This document shows, one piece after another, positions 30,768-40,369 of a stretch of 64,000 nt of DNA. Under the pieces are notes generated by a model. That model saw only the letters and a program-made list of their open reading frames with translations. It was not told the DNA's origin and searched no databases. A program made the position numbers and the translations under genes. Every line of letters starts with the position of its first letter. The stretch's first letter is position 1. Where the stretch lies: contig CM041465.1 of NCBI GenBank assembly GCA_023213395.1, forward strand, positions 127,417,741 to 127,481,740. The letters run 5' to 3'. This DNA is from Cycas panzhihuaensis (lineage: Eukaryota > Cycadophyta).

Positions 30768-31461
30768 TATACTGCTATAAATGTTGATAATAACAAACTT
30801 TGGCATTTGAAGTACAAACATGTCTCATTAGATAGATTAGAATTATTGCATAACTCAAGAATGGTTACTGGACTTCCCAATATTACATTTCATCCTCTTG
30901 TCTGCAAAAGTTGTCTTCTTGGTAAATAACGTCATTTACTTTTTCATAAGGGTGAGTGGAGAGCTAAAAATAAATTAGAATTAATCCATATTGATCTATG
31001 TGGGCCAATCACTCCTTGTTCAATAAATAGAGCCAAATATTTCCTTACTTTCATTGATGACTTCTCTAAAAAAGTATGGATTTATTTTCTTTATAGCAAA
31101 TCTGAAATCATTGTGAAATTCAAAGAATTCAAGGCAGAAGTTGAACTTGAATGTAGAAATAAAATAAAATGCATCAGGTATGACGAATGTGGGGAATACA
31201 TCTCAAAAGAATTTCTAAATGTCTACAAAATTCATGGAATTTGCCAACAATTCACAACTCCATACACATCACAGTCTAATGGAGTGGTTGAACGCAAAAA
31301 CAGAATGATCATGGAAATGGCTTGAAGTATGTTTCAAGAAAGACAAGTCTCAAAGACTTACTGGGCAGAGGCAGTAAACACAGTCGTTTACCTCATAAAT
31401 CAAAGTCCCACATAGGCTTTAGATTAAATTACTTCAAAAGAGGCATGGACGAGGTACAAAC
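30768..31461 (+). pseudogene. pre-integrase and integrase of element B
   Basis: The B frame cut at 4934 resumes here as NNKLWHLKYKHVSLDRLELLHNSRMVTGLPNI (pre-integrase), then HIDLCGPITP, FIDDFSKKVW, IRYDECGEYISKEF and YTSQSNGVVERKNR. All three catalytic acids are visible, with the usual GG after the second Asp changed to EC. Stops occur at 31323 and elsewhere. The frame is cut at 31461 by D and continues at 47631. Confidence 0.83.
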
Positions 31462-31783
31462 TGTTAGAATGTGTCCATACTGACTAATGTAAAGTGGGCC
31501 TCCCTATTTATGTGCCTAATTATGTGGAGGAATATTCTCGATTATAGTGAGCCGACGATGTAATTGTAATTATATTTGGCACTTTAGATTTGTAAATATA
31601 GATTAAAGTCCAACTTTGTAATATCATCATTTTGTCATAATGTGAATTATTATTATTTATGGGTTTTCACCCGTAAGGGTTTCCCACGGCAATCTGGTAT
31701 CCCCTGTGATATGTTTCTGCTTGATATCAGCCTGATGTGAAAGATCTTGTCGACCTTGTTCGCTTTAGGTGTGTTTTCCAACA
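31462..31783 (+). repeat. 5' LTR of element D
   Basis: The segment starts TGTTAGAATG and ends TTCCAACA. These end words match those of L, but the body differs. A primer-binding site follows directly. Differences from the other copy are mostly ordinary transitions. Confidence 0.9.
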
Positions 31784-31795
31784 CGGTATCAGAGC
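31784..31795 (+). promoter_or_regulatory. primer-binding site of element D
   Basis: The word cggtatcagagc directly follows the LTR and matches the initiator-Met tRNA type except for the first base. Confidence 0.85.
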
Positions 31796-34169
31796 CTGTA
31801 GGTCATGCACAGGCAAATGATTGTTGTCAAAGGTCCAATCGATGGTGCTAGGTCATGTTGGCTTGCCCTTAGTGGATTGGCATGCCCGATGACCCTGCAG
31901 AACAGCCACAGTGGTGCAAATGATCAATGGTGGATCTCGAGAGCCTTCTATCTTTATTTCCAGGTATTTTGAGCTATATGGAGGTGTGTGGACGAGTTTT
32001 GACTTTGTTGCCAGCCATGTGAGTGTCGTTTGAGCCTGCTAAAGGTGTTGGATCCTCGTTTGTCAATGCCACTGAGTTTGCATGCCCTAGAGATGATTGC
32101 CAGCCCTCTGTTGCTAGCAGGAGAGTGCAAAACCCTAACAAGTCCGTTGCAGAGCCATGAAATCATTAATACGACAATAATACAAAGGTATGCTCATTAT
32201 ATTTATAACCCGCTCAATTTTAGGGTTTAAATATATATTTTGTTATCCTTCTTGTATATATACAGCTGTCAGATTGATATTCAATGCTCAGCATATGTAT
32301 ATAACTTTGCTTGTGATTAATATAATGGCCTCTCAATATATTTTAACCGCCCGTTATGATATTTGTCTGCATAAATAAGTGTTGATTTAATCCACGACTT
32401 TTTGCATCGCCCGCATGATACATTCAGTCATTGATTTGGTGGTGATTTATGGCAATTTATGAAGCAACTGTATGCTCTCTTAAATGTGTTGTACATGGGA
32501 GTGTGAGTTGGGTGAAGAGGCGACTGTTGGTTCTCTTGTATGCAATTGCATGAGAGAATTGGTATGGCGATGACATAGGTGTTATTAGGCAATGTTATGG
32601 TGCCGAGATAATTTGAAGAGAGTGCATTAAGCACGCTTCCTCTATGGGTGAGAGCAGGCGATTTAAGGCATGTTTGTTGGGCAATGTTGGTGACTGATTA
32701 CCTCTTTGCATGTGCGTTACATAAGAGAGGTTGATGGGCATATGTGGGGTGACTTTGAGGCGACTATTTGCTTTCTTGCATGCATTTTGCATGAGAAAGT
32801 TAATGGGTATTGTTGAGGTGAGAGTAGGCTCTCTTGCATGTACTTTACATGAGAGAATGCATTAGGCGTGAAGAGGTGATTATGCATGCAATTGCATGAG
32901 TAATATTGGTGACATTTTGGTTGGCGATCTAAGGAGAAGAGAGTGCATTAAGCATGCTTCCTTTATGGGCAAAGTTGATAGTAATATGAGGCAATGTGGT
33001 ACTTGTTGCATGTGTATTACATGGCAAGATTGGGCAAGAGTTGGGTAGGTTTAAGGGTGAAAGAAGGGCTTGATTGGGCGTGTTTGAGAGTGAGAGATGG
33101 GCAAAGAAGGGCGAATTTACATGAGATATCTTAACTGCAAGTTATTGCAAACTCTATTACTGTGATTAGTGTGGTATAGATCATTGCATGATGTTCATGT
33201 TTATGTGATTATTCAGTGATATGAGTGTGGTTTATTCAGATATATTCGAGTTCTGTTGCATCAGATGTATATGAGGTGATGAAGTTCAGAATTTGTTTGT
33301 ATGAGTGGTTGTCATTTATGATGGACCATTATACTTTGCTAGTTGGACTGATAATAGCATGAGGTTTGTGGCCTGGTTTGATGCTAGTTCAACATAGATG
33401 CATATCTGAACAAGTTTGATGTGGAACCAAGATAGTGTGTTGATGAATTTGAAGTGTGAATAGAAAGGTCTAAGACGAGATGCCTTAAAATCAGTGATGC
33501 CTTTGTCATGGTATGTACAGTTAGCCTATAAGGTTGCATTGTAGGTGAGTATCATGATGTAAATGGTGAGGTTGGTGTAGGTTAGTGTTTGCCTCCCATG
33601 TTTTGATGGCAGAAGTTGTAGCAGACAGGCATGGGTACCCCTGTTGTGATTGTTTATGGCATATTTTTCCCTCGTGTTTTGTGTTTGGACCAAGTTTATT
33701 CCTTTGGTGCATTGGAGTGCACACATCTTAGACGAAGATTGCGGTAGTAGGATTACAAGAGTTTGAAGCCTATGGTTTGTTTAGCTTACAAATAGTGTGA
33801 TATGCAGGGGAAATGTATTGTGGTCAGTCTAGATGTTCAGTTGAAGAGTTTATGACATATCATGCTGAGTATCATTTGGTTATAGGTTTTATCCTTCATT
33901 GCTTCACTTTTCCAAGTCGTTATTCAGCAGGTGTGGAGGTTTGTTTGCCTAACATTATGCTTGAGACCAAAGCAAGACCTTGTGAGAGATTGATGATAAG
34001 GAGTTGTTAGATGATGAGACATGGATTGCAACCCCATGTTCTGTTGATAGTTGAAGACCTACAGGATGATGGAAGATTGTGGATCAGCATGCCAATCAAA
34101 GCTTGAGATAGATACCAATGTTCCAGCGAGTGTTGATTCACGATGGAGAGTTATATTGAAGCAAAGAAC
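31796..34169 (+). other. non-coding interior of element D
   Basis: No frame longer than about 70 codons has a recognisable domain. Positions 32531-33028 hold six imperfect hairpins of the type ctcttgcatg..catgagag, listed in the findings. The words cattaagcatgcttcc and cattaagcacgcttcc recur at about 32625 and 32950. Nothing else is seen. Confidence 0.7.
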
Positions 34170-34500
34170 CTGGTTGATTTGCAAGTTGGTAAGCTTGTTG
34201 CGCAAGATTTCTAGTAGGAAGAAGGATTAAGGTATGATGAGACATTTGCACTAGTCTCTATGTTTATGGTCTGTTTGATCCTTACTTCAGCAGCTTCAGA
34301 TAGTTGGGTATCATATCGTATCATATCAGCGTTCCTTAACGAAGACTTGAAGAGGCGATTCACATGGTTCAAGTGGCTCAACCTCTTGGTTTAGTCAAAG
34401 GAATATGGCTGAGTTAAATGGACAAAGTGTCAGGTGCAGAGAGAGCTATATGATTGCAAGTCTATTGGAGTATTTCCAAAGAATTAAGCACATACGAGGC
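34170..34500 (+). pseudogene. copia RT relic inside element D
   Basis: Across two frames the stretch gives KLVAQDF-, LRYDETFALVSMF and SAFLNEDLKR, which parallel the copia RT blocks [19 protein letters not shown] and [14 protein letters not shown] in order and spacing. Stops interrupt it throughout. It suggests D derives from a complete copia element. Confidence 0.5.
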
Positions 34501-34544
34501 ATGACACCATTACATTCAAGTGAATATTAGATCAAGGAAGATGC

Positions 34545-34884
34545 TGTTAAACCTTATGTTTACATGTTAAGATAATGTACTTTAATTTTTATGCAATATA
34601 TGTACTTTTATACTTTAGGGGTGACTTATCACTTAAGTGATAAAGTGCACACCCACATTCTTTCTAGTGACACAACGTTGTCACTAAAGGGTCAAATGGA
34701 CCCTCATGCATTTTTGCTCACATCAGAGCCCAAAAGGACACATGTCCTACATGCAAGGCATATATCTTGAATGTTTGACACTTGTCAAACATCCAAGGCC
34801 TTAGGTCTCTCATTTCAGTCTATATAATGAGACCTCTCCTCATTGTCTCATAAAAGAGTTGGAGCTGTATTGTTATGCTGTCAG
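34545..34884 (+). repeat. 5' LTR of element J, first part
   Basis: The LTR starts TGTTAAACCTTATG and carries the family 1 U3 palindromes and the tatataatgag TATA region near 34823. It is cut by K after tgctgtcag and continues at 40142. Confidence 0.92.
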
Positions 34885-35114
34885 TGTTGAAAACAGAGCA
34901 AAGACAAAACTTGATTTAAACAGAGAAGAGAAAGAGTGATCATTTATTGAGATTCAATCTCCTTAAATATACATCAACAATGTGACCGTTACAAACTGAA
35001 ATGTAACCGATCACCTAAGATCGCCAAGTGGCACAATCTTACATTAGAGTTACATTTGAGGGTGGTCCTAACATGACCCCCTTTCTCACTTAGATAAAAC
35101 ATTACATATCAACA
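34885..35114 (-). repeat. 3' LTR of element K
   Basis: The 230-bp segment starts TGTTGAAAAC and ends ATATCAACA on the plus strand. It differs from 39908-40136 mainly in one cluster: acctaagatcgcc here against agcctgagactgcc there. Confidence 0.94.
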
Positions 35115-35121
35115 CCCTCCC

Positions 35122-35769
35122 TTAATGTTTTATCTCTAATAGTCTCATTTTGTCTCTTAAATATTTAAGCCTTTCTCTTCCAAGAGGCTTTGTCAGGAGA
35201 TCTGCAACCTGTTTGGCTGAGGGACAATATTCCAAGTCAATTTCTTTGTTATGTACTTTTTCTCTTATGAAATGATGATGAACTTCAATGTGCTTTGTTC
35301 TTGCATGTAGAATTGGATTTTTGGTTAGCTTGATGGCACTTTGATTGTCGCATTTCAAGGAAGTTGCCCTTTTTTGCTGTTGATCCAAGTCAAGTAGAAG
35401 TTGTCTTAACCAGATAGCTTCACAGGTTGCTAACGCAGCTGCTTTGTATTCTGCTTCTGTAGAAGAGAGAGCAACTGTAGCCTGTTTCTTACTACACCAG
35501 GAGATTGCTGAAGAACCTAAGAAAAAACAATATCCACTGGTGGATTTCCTTTGTTCTTTGTCTCCAGCCCAGTCGGAGTCGCAGTACCCTGATATTTCGA
35601 TTGGGTATCCTTTTGAGTATACTAACTTGAGATCTATTGTTCCTTTAAGATATCTCAAAACTCTTTTTGCAGCCTGCCAATGTCTCAATTTTGGATTTTG
35701 CATGTATCTGGATATTAGTCCTACTGAATAGGATATGTCAGTTCGGTGGTCGGATAAATCGACTTCCAA
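35122..35769 (-). CDS. copia RT end and RNase H of element K
   Basis: The 215-residue open frame contains DISYSVGLISRYMQNP, KRVLRYLKGTIDLKLVY and then a complete RNase H: the first Asp in YCDSDWAG, STSGYCFFLG, STEAEYKA with the Glu, EAIWLRQLLLDL, CDNQSAI with the second Asp, and NPILHARTKHIEVHHHFIREK. It ends LREKMRLLEIKH-like before the polypurine tract. All RNase H landmarks are intact. The upstream join to RT has a frameshift near 35770. Confidence 0.88.
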   Translation of the reverse strand: MEVDLSDHRTDISYSVGLISRYMQNPKLRHWQAAKRVLRYLKGTIDLKLVYSKGYPIEISGYCDSDWAGDKEQRKSTSGYCFFLGSSAISWCSKKQATVALSSTEAEYKAAALATCEAIWLRQLLLDLDQQQKRATSLKCDNQSAIKLTKNPILHARTKHIEVHHHFIREKVHNKEIDLEYCPSAKQVADLLTKPLGRERLKYLRDKMRLLEIKH

Positions 35770-35777
35770 TCATTTGT

Positions 35778-36350
35778 CTATCTGAGTGACATCTGCATCT
35801 TTTCCATATTATCTGCCGTTAAGTCACAGTTTGTTTCCATGGGCGTTGTACATGGATTGCAGTTCTCCATCTGAAATCGAACAAGCAAATTTTTGATGTA
35901 GTTACTTTGGGACAAGGTTATATAATTTTGATGTTGACCTACCTCCAATCCCAAGTAATAATTTAGTGGACCCAAGTCTGTCATTTCAAATTTCTATTGA
36001 AATTGATCCTTGATGTCTTTAATTCCTCCTTCATCATTTCCAGTAAGAAGCATATCATCAACATAGACAACAATTATTGTTATCTTGTTGTTTGTTTTCC
36101 TTATATAGAAACTGGAGTCGGAATTGCATCGATTGAACTTATTTTCTTCAAGGAAATGATCTAATTTGGCATACCAAGCTCGCGAGGCTTGTTTTAGACC
36201 ATACAGAGCCTTTTTAAATCTGTAGACCAGATTTTCTTGTCCTTTTTCAGCGTATCCTTCAGGCTGTTGCATGTAGACTTCTTCTTCTAATTCACCATTT
36301 AAGAAGGCGCCTTTTACATCTAACTGAGAGATTTTCCAATTTTGTGTCAC
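35778..36350 (-). CDS. copia reverse transcriptase core of element K
   Basis: The frame 35994-36350 has the first catalytic Asp in [44 protein letters not shown] and the YVDDM motif, then a TAG. The next frame 35778-35984 starts MTDLGPLNYYLGLEVGQ and includes NPCTTPMETN. The stop at 35994 falls in a short KKFEMTDLG-type stretch, so one nonsense change splits the domain. All polymerase Asp residues are present. Confidence 0.85.
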
Positions 36351-36745
36351 AGCCCAAGGCTATTCGTTCTTACAGTGTTCATTTTTGCTACTAGAGAAAA
36401 GGTCTCATCAAAATCTACACCTGTTGTTTGTGTGTATCCTTTTGCGACTAACCTTGCTTTGTACTTTTCTACCTTACCATTCATTCCCCTTTTTGTTTTG
36501 TGAACCCATTTGCAACTTACAACAGATTTGTCGGTAGGTAGTTCTACTAATTCCCATGTCTGATTCTTCCTGATTGAGTTCATTTCATTGTCCATTGCCA
36601 CTTTCCATTCTTGACGATCTTTTGCTTCTTGAAAGTTTTGAGGTTCGACTTTGCTTAGAAGAGCTCTTGACCTTTGCCCTCGTGTTCTCTGTTCTATTAT
36701 ATTACTTTTCCCTTCTTCAATTGTTTTAATATACCATTTTGGCAA
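36347..36745 (-). CDS. copia RT N-terminal part of element K
   Basis: The 132-residue frame starts PKWYIKTIEEGKSN, then [59 protein letters not shown] and MNTVRTNSL. It overlaps the next frame by four bases, with a one-base shift near 36350. This is the RT fingers region. Confidence 0.85.
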   Translation of the reverse strand: MPKWYIKTIEEGKSNIIEQRTRGQRSRALLSKVEPQNFQEAKDRQEWKVAMDNEMNSIRKNQTWELVELPTDKSVVSCKWVHKTKRGMNGKVEKYKARLVAKGYTQTTGVDFDETFSLVAKMNTVRTNSLGL

Positions 36746-36793
36746 CTTTTTCTGTTTTCATGAGTCTTCCTTCTCAACGGAGTCTTCTGTTAC

Positions 36794-37756
36794 TTAACTA
36801 GTTTCACTTGATGATGAATTAGCTCGCCCTTCTTCTGAAGTGATCTCGGAATCATTTTCTTGCTCAGCTTCTGGTGCTTCTTCTGTGGTGATCTCTGATT
36901 TATTTTCTTGCTCATCTTCATGTGTTTCTTCGTGTCTGATAGCTTCCTGTTCAATTTCCTTTTCGCCTTCTATTATTCTAATTTGTGAGAATTCAATAAA
37001 ATCTTCTTCATTAAAAACGACATCTCTGCTTACATAGATCTTGTTAGTTTTGGGATCTATGCATTTATAGGCTTTTGAATTTTTACTATAGCCTATCAAA
37101 ATGCATTCTATGCTTTTTGTATCCAGTTTGGATCTTTTTTTATCAAGAATATGCACAAATGCTTGACTACCAAAAACTTTGAGAAGACTTACATCGGGTT
37201 TTTGTCCTGTCCAAGCTTCTTCTGGGTTGATATCCTTCAACGCTTTTGTGGGGCTTCTATTTATTAGGTAACATGCCGTGCTTACTGCGTCTGCCCAATA
37301 TGACTTTGATATTTTTGTTCCACACATCATGCTTCGAGCCATTTCCATTAGAGTTCTATTCTTTCTTTCGGCCACTCCATTTGACTGAGGAGTATAAGGA
37401 GTTGTGATCTGTCTACGAATTCCTCGATCCCTGCAATAATTTAGAAACTCCTTTGATATATATTCTCCTCCTCCATCTGACCTGATGCATTTAATTTTCA
37501 TTCCTGACTCTAGTTCTGCTTCTGCTTTAAATTCTTTGAATGTTTCAAAGACTTCTGATTTATTATGCAGGAAATATACCCATACTTTCCGAGTGAAATC
37601 ATCAATGAAAGTTAAAAAATATCTGCATCCGTTAATTGTGAGAGGTGTAATTAGACCACAAATATCTGTATGTATCAATTCCAATTTTGACTGAGCTCTC
37701 CAAGTACTTTCTTTAAAAGGAAGTCCATCTTGCTTGCCATTGGCGTTTACAAACAA
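36794..37756 (-). CDS. copia integrase of element K
   Basis: The 320-residue open frame holds the whole catalytic core: D31 in HTDICG, D94 in RSDGGGEY and E130 in GVAERKNRT, with 35 residues between the last two (DD35E). It continues through YWADAVSTACYLINRSPTKAL, VFGSQAFVHILDKKRSKLD and SRDVVFNEEDF, then a Glu-rich linker with two similar repeats (SEITTEEAPE and SEITSEEGRA). The core would be able to catalyse integration if expressed. The zinc-binding part lies in the neighbouring frame. The frame ends at a TAA near 36794. Confidence 0.9.
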   Translation of the reverse strand: MFVNANGKQDGLPFKESTWRAQSKLELIHTDICGLITPLTINGCRYFLTFIDDFTRKVWVYFLHNKSEVFETFKEFKAEAELESGMKIKCIRSDGGGEYISKEFLNYCRDRGIRRQITTPYTPQSNGVAERKNRTLMEMARSMMCGTKISKSYWADAVSTACYLINRSPTKALKDINPEEAWTGQKPDVSLLKVFGSQAFVHILDKKRSKLDTKSIECILIGYSKNSKAYKCIDPKTNKIYVSRDVVFNEEDFIEFSQIRIIEGEKEIEQEAIRHEETHEDEQENKSEITTEEAPEAEQENDSEITSEEGRANSSSSETS

Positions 37757-38795
37757 ATTTATCTAATGAAATGCTAGGTAGGCCATTTACCATTCCTGAT
37801 TTTTCCATTAGTTTTAGTAAGTCAATTGAGAGATGCCCATACCTCAAATGCCAAGCTTTATTATTAGATTTAGAAGCAGTATAAGATTTTTCTTTCAAGT
37901 AAGGAAGTACAAGATCTAACAAGAGTTTGTAAAGATCATTACATCTGACTCCTTTTGCAACAATTTTCCCACCTCTCTTCATATCCAGAATATGACAATT
38001 CCCTTCTTCATCGAAAATGGTCCTCAATCCTTTTTTGCTTAATTGAGAGACAGAGAGAAGATTCATTTTTAGATCTGGGACAAACAAAACATTTCCGATC
38101 TTTTTTGCATTCCCATCCAAATTTAGAGAGATAGTTCCAATCCCTTTTATATCAAGAGAATACTTATCACCCAATTCTACTGATTTGTTTATGTTGCAGG
38201 GTTTCAAGGTTTCAAACCATTCTTCTCGATTTGTCATATGTTTGAAAGCTCCTGAATCTATATACCATATGTCTTTGTCTTTCATGCTGGTAACCAAGGC
38301 AGTGATGAAGGCCGTCTCTTCTTCCTCCTCTTCGTCCTTCTCTTTGCTGTAGCCTCCAATGGGTCGTTTTTCTTTCTGAATTTCACTTCGTCTCTGTGGA
38401 CACTGATATGGATAGTGTCTGCTTTGTCCGCAATAGCAGCATATATCAAAGATTCTACAATTGCTGGCGAAATGTCCGGTTCTTCCACAATTGTAATGAG
38501 ACTGCTTTTCTCCGCCCCTCGTCCCTCTAGAATTTTGCCAGCATCCTCGTCCCTTGAAATCTGATGTTTCGCTTCGTCCTCGAAATTGATGTCTTCCTCT
38601 TGGCCCGATGTTCAATCTGGATGCAAATGCATCCTCTAATTCTGTCGTGTTTTCATACCTTTTGTTTCTCTGTTCTTGTCTTAGTAATAAACCTGTCAAT
38701 TCATCAAGGGTTAACTTGTCTAACCTATCACTATCTGTGATAGTGTTGACGATTGTGTCAAATGATTTTGGTAATCTTGCAGTCACAATTTCCAC
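37713..38795 (-). CDS. copia gag C-terminus, nucleocapsid, protease and pre-integrase of element K
   Basis: The 360-residue frame has LTLDELTGLLLRQEQRNKRYENT (gag end, residues 27-51), an RG-rich stretch (66-95), a first knuckle HYNCGRTGHFASNC with His for the first Cys (100-113), an intact second knuckle CCYCGQSRHYPYQC (119-132), the protease site DSGA (180-183), VPDLKMNLLSVSQLSKKGL, and a pre-integrase WHLRYGHLSIDLLKLM near the end. It runs out of frame at RQWQARWTSF, where a shift connects to the integrase frame. The ATG is internal. Confidence 0.88.
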   Translation of the reverse strand: MEIVTARLPKSFDTIVNTITDSDRLDKLTLDELTGLLLRQEQRNKRYENTTELEDAFASRLNIGPRGRHQFRGRSETSDFKGRGCWQNSRGTRGGEKQSHYNCGRTGHFASNCRIFDICCYCGQSRHYPYQCPQRRSEIQKEKRPIGGYSKEKDEEEEEETAFITALVTSMKDKDIWYIDSGAFKHMTNREEWFETLKPCNINKSVELGDKYSLDIKGIGTISLNLDGNAKKIGNVLFVPDLKMNLLSVSQLSKKGLRTIFDEEGNCHILDMKRGGKIVAKGVRCNDLYKLLLDLVLPYLKEKSYTASKSNNKAWHLRYGHLSIDLLKLMEKSGMVNGLPSISLDKFVCKRQWQARWTSF

Positions 38796-39236
38796 TAGGT
38801 CTTGTTCAAAAATTAGACCTCCGGCACTTAAGAGATTATTTCAATGAATAATCTTATGCATAAATTCCTCAACACCTTCATTTTCTTTCATGTGAAGCTT
38901 GTACAGTTCTTCTTTGAGGGCAATTATTCTTGCCTTATTCTTTTGTCCATACAAATTTTCTAAACATTTCCAAATTTCAGATGCCAGATTCAATTTTTCA
39001 ACATAAATCAGAACTTAATCGGAAATTGACATTTTCAAAGTGAGACTAGCTATATTATTTCTTTCCTCCCAGTTTCCTAGCTTAGCATCACCAACTGCAG
39101 GACGTTTTTCTGTTCCTTCAGCAATGTCCCAAGCATTTTTGACCCTTAAAATGGTTTCTATCTTAATTTTCCAGACATGATAGTTGGAACCAGTTAATTT
39201 TTCTGGTTCAGGCAGAGAAATAAGAGTAGAAGACAT
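38796..39236 (-). pseudogene. copia gag N-terminus of element K
   Basis: The gag starts at ATG 39236 (MSSTLISLPEPEKLTGSNYHVWKIK), with a longer open frame upstream that is leader. It is open to a TAA at 39015, then reads LIYVEKLNLASEIWKCLENLYGQKNKARI and MHKIIH, a stop, and NNLLSAGG, before joining the 37713-38795 frame. Two stops therefore break gag, one replacing an expected Leu, the other an expected Arg. Confidence 0.82.
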
Positions 39237-39892
39237 TATTTTCAAGGGCAGAAAATGAATTTTGAAGTTTGACCGTACAGATGTACGGAATTCCGTACGG
39301 AACCCTAAGTGTACGGCTGAAAGAAGAGTGTACCTCAAACTCTAGATTTTTCAAGCGCCTACTCAGATCTGAAGGCGGATTTGCGAAAAAATCTCTCAGA
39401 AAGGAGAAATCTGCCTCGAAAGGAAAAACTGGCCACTACGTAAAATCGATTTTTGAAGAAATTACAGTAAAAATCTCAAAAAAGATCTTCGAAGCTAGAC
39501 AGAAACTCAAAGTATTAGCACTGAGAAGAATTTATGACTGGAAGTACCCAATTTTATGAGCAAATCGAAGAGATTTTTGAGTAAAACCCTTCAAACCTAC
39601 GCGGACTGGTTCGGGCTCTGTTTGGCCTGCAAAACGTCTTCAAATGACTCGGCTCCAGAAGAGAAATGTGTTCTGCGTGTTTCGATCTATCTTCCCACCA
39701 AATTTCACTTTGATCTGACACTTTAAAAAAAATGCGTCTATACACGTCTGTACAAGTCCGTACGGTTCCGTACACCAGGGTATTAATGATCTTTTGACAG
39801 TACAGGAACCCTAACTTCCTTGTCTCCTTCTTACACCCTTGACTGAATTGTCTTGACAGAAGAAATCATTTCAAATGATCAGTTTAGACTGA
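39237..39892 (-). other. 5' leader of element K
   Basis: No gene is supported. The leader carries ccgtacagatgtacgg and ccgtacggaaccc near 39271-39305 and gtacaagtccgtacggttcc near 39748-39770, palindromic gtacgg words that also occur in the leaders of B, C and E. Confidence 0.6.
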
Positions 39893-39895
39893 CCT

Positions 39896-39907
39896 GCTCT
39901 GATACCA
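39896..39907 (-). promoter_or_regulatory. primer-binding site of element K
   Basis: The plus-strand word gctctgatacca, adjacent to the LTR edge at 39908, is the perfect complement of the initiator-Met tRNA consensus. Confidence 0.92.
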
Positions 39908-40136
39908 TGTTGAAAACAGAGCAAAGACAAAACTTGATTTAAACAGAGAAGAGAAAGAGTGATCATTTATTGAGATTCAATCTCCTTAAATATACATCAA
40001 CAATGTGACCGTTACAAACTGAAATGTAACCGATCAGCCTGAGACTGCCAAGTGGCACAATCTTACATTAGTTACATTTGAGGGTGGTCCTAACATGACC
40101 CCCTTTCTCACTTAGATAAAACATTACATATCAACA
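39908..40136 (-). repeat. 5' LTR of element K
   Basis: The 229-bp LTR is paired with 34885-35114 and followed by the TSD gtcag. Confidence 0.94.
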
Positions 40137-40141
40137 GTCAG

Positions 40142-40355
40142 TTTGCTAATCAAACTGTTTATTCTTTGGAGGTTGGACCAATTCCAACTCCACACATTTG
40201 GTATCATTTCTCTTGCTCCTTCATTTTATGCTTTGTCTCTTGTGCTTTCTTTCATCTTGAGAGTATTATACTTGTTAAATATTTGTGCTTCTAGAACTAG
40301 AGTGATCCTAGCTTCTAGATCTTGGGACTGTGAGACCATTAGGCCTCTTTTCACA
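40142..40355 (+). repeat. 5' LTR of element J, second part
   Basis: This resumes the J LTR after K and ends cctcttttcaca. Together with 34545-34884 it gives a 554-bp LTR, the same length class as 46582-47133. Confidence 0.92.
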
Positions 40356-40357
40356 TT

Positions 40358-40369
40358 TGGTAACAGAGC
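40358..40369 (+). promoter_or_regulatory. primer-binding site of element J
   Basis: The word tggtaacagagc lies two bases after the LTR and differs from the initiator-Met consensus at one base. Confidence 0.85.

Larger units (their letters stand above)
34885..40136 (-). mobile_element. Ty1/copia element K (family 2), minus strand, inside the LTR of J
   Basis: The 5252-bp element has LTRs 34885-35114 and 39908-40136, perfect TSD gtcag (34880-34884 and 40137-40141), a primer-binding site complement at 39896-39907 and a polypurine tract complement ccctccctt at 35115. It has all copia domains in order with only about six or seven lesions. Its LTRs differ at one short cluster plus a two-base indel. 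It is the best preserved element of the window. Confidence 0.95.

Noticed and set aside
34545-34884. Possible solo LTR
   Set aside because: It is the first half of the J LTR; the remainder resumes at 40142 after K, and its partner is at 46582-47133.
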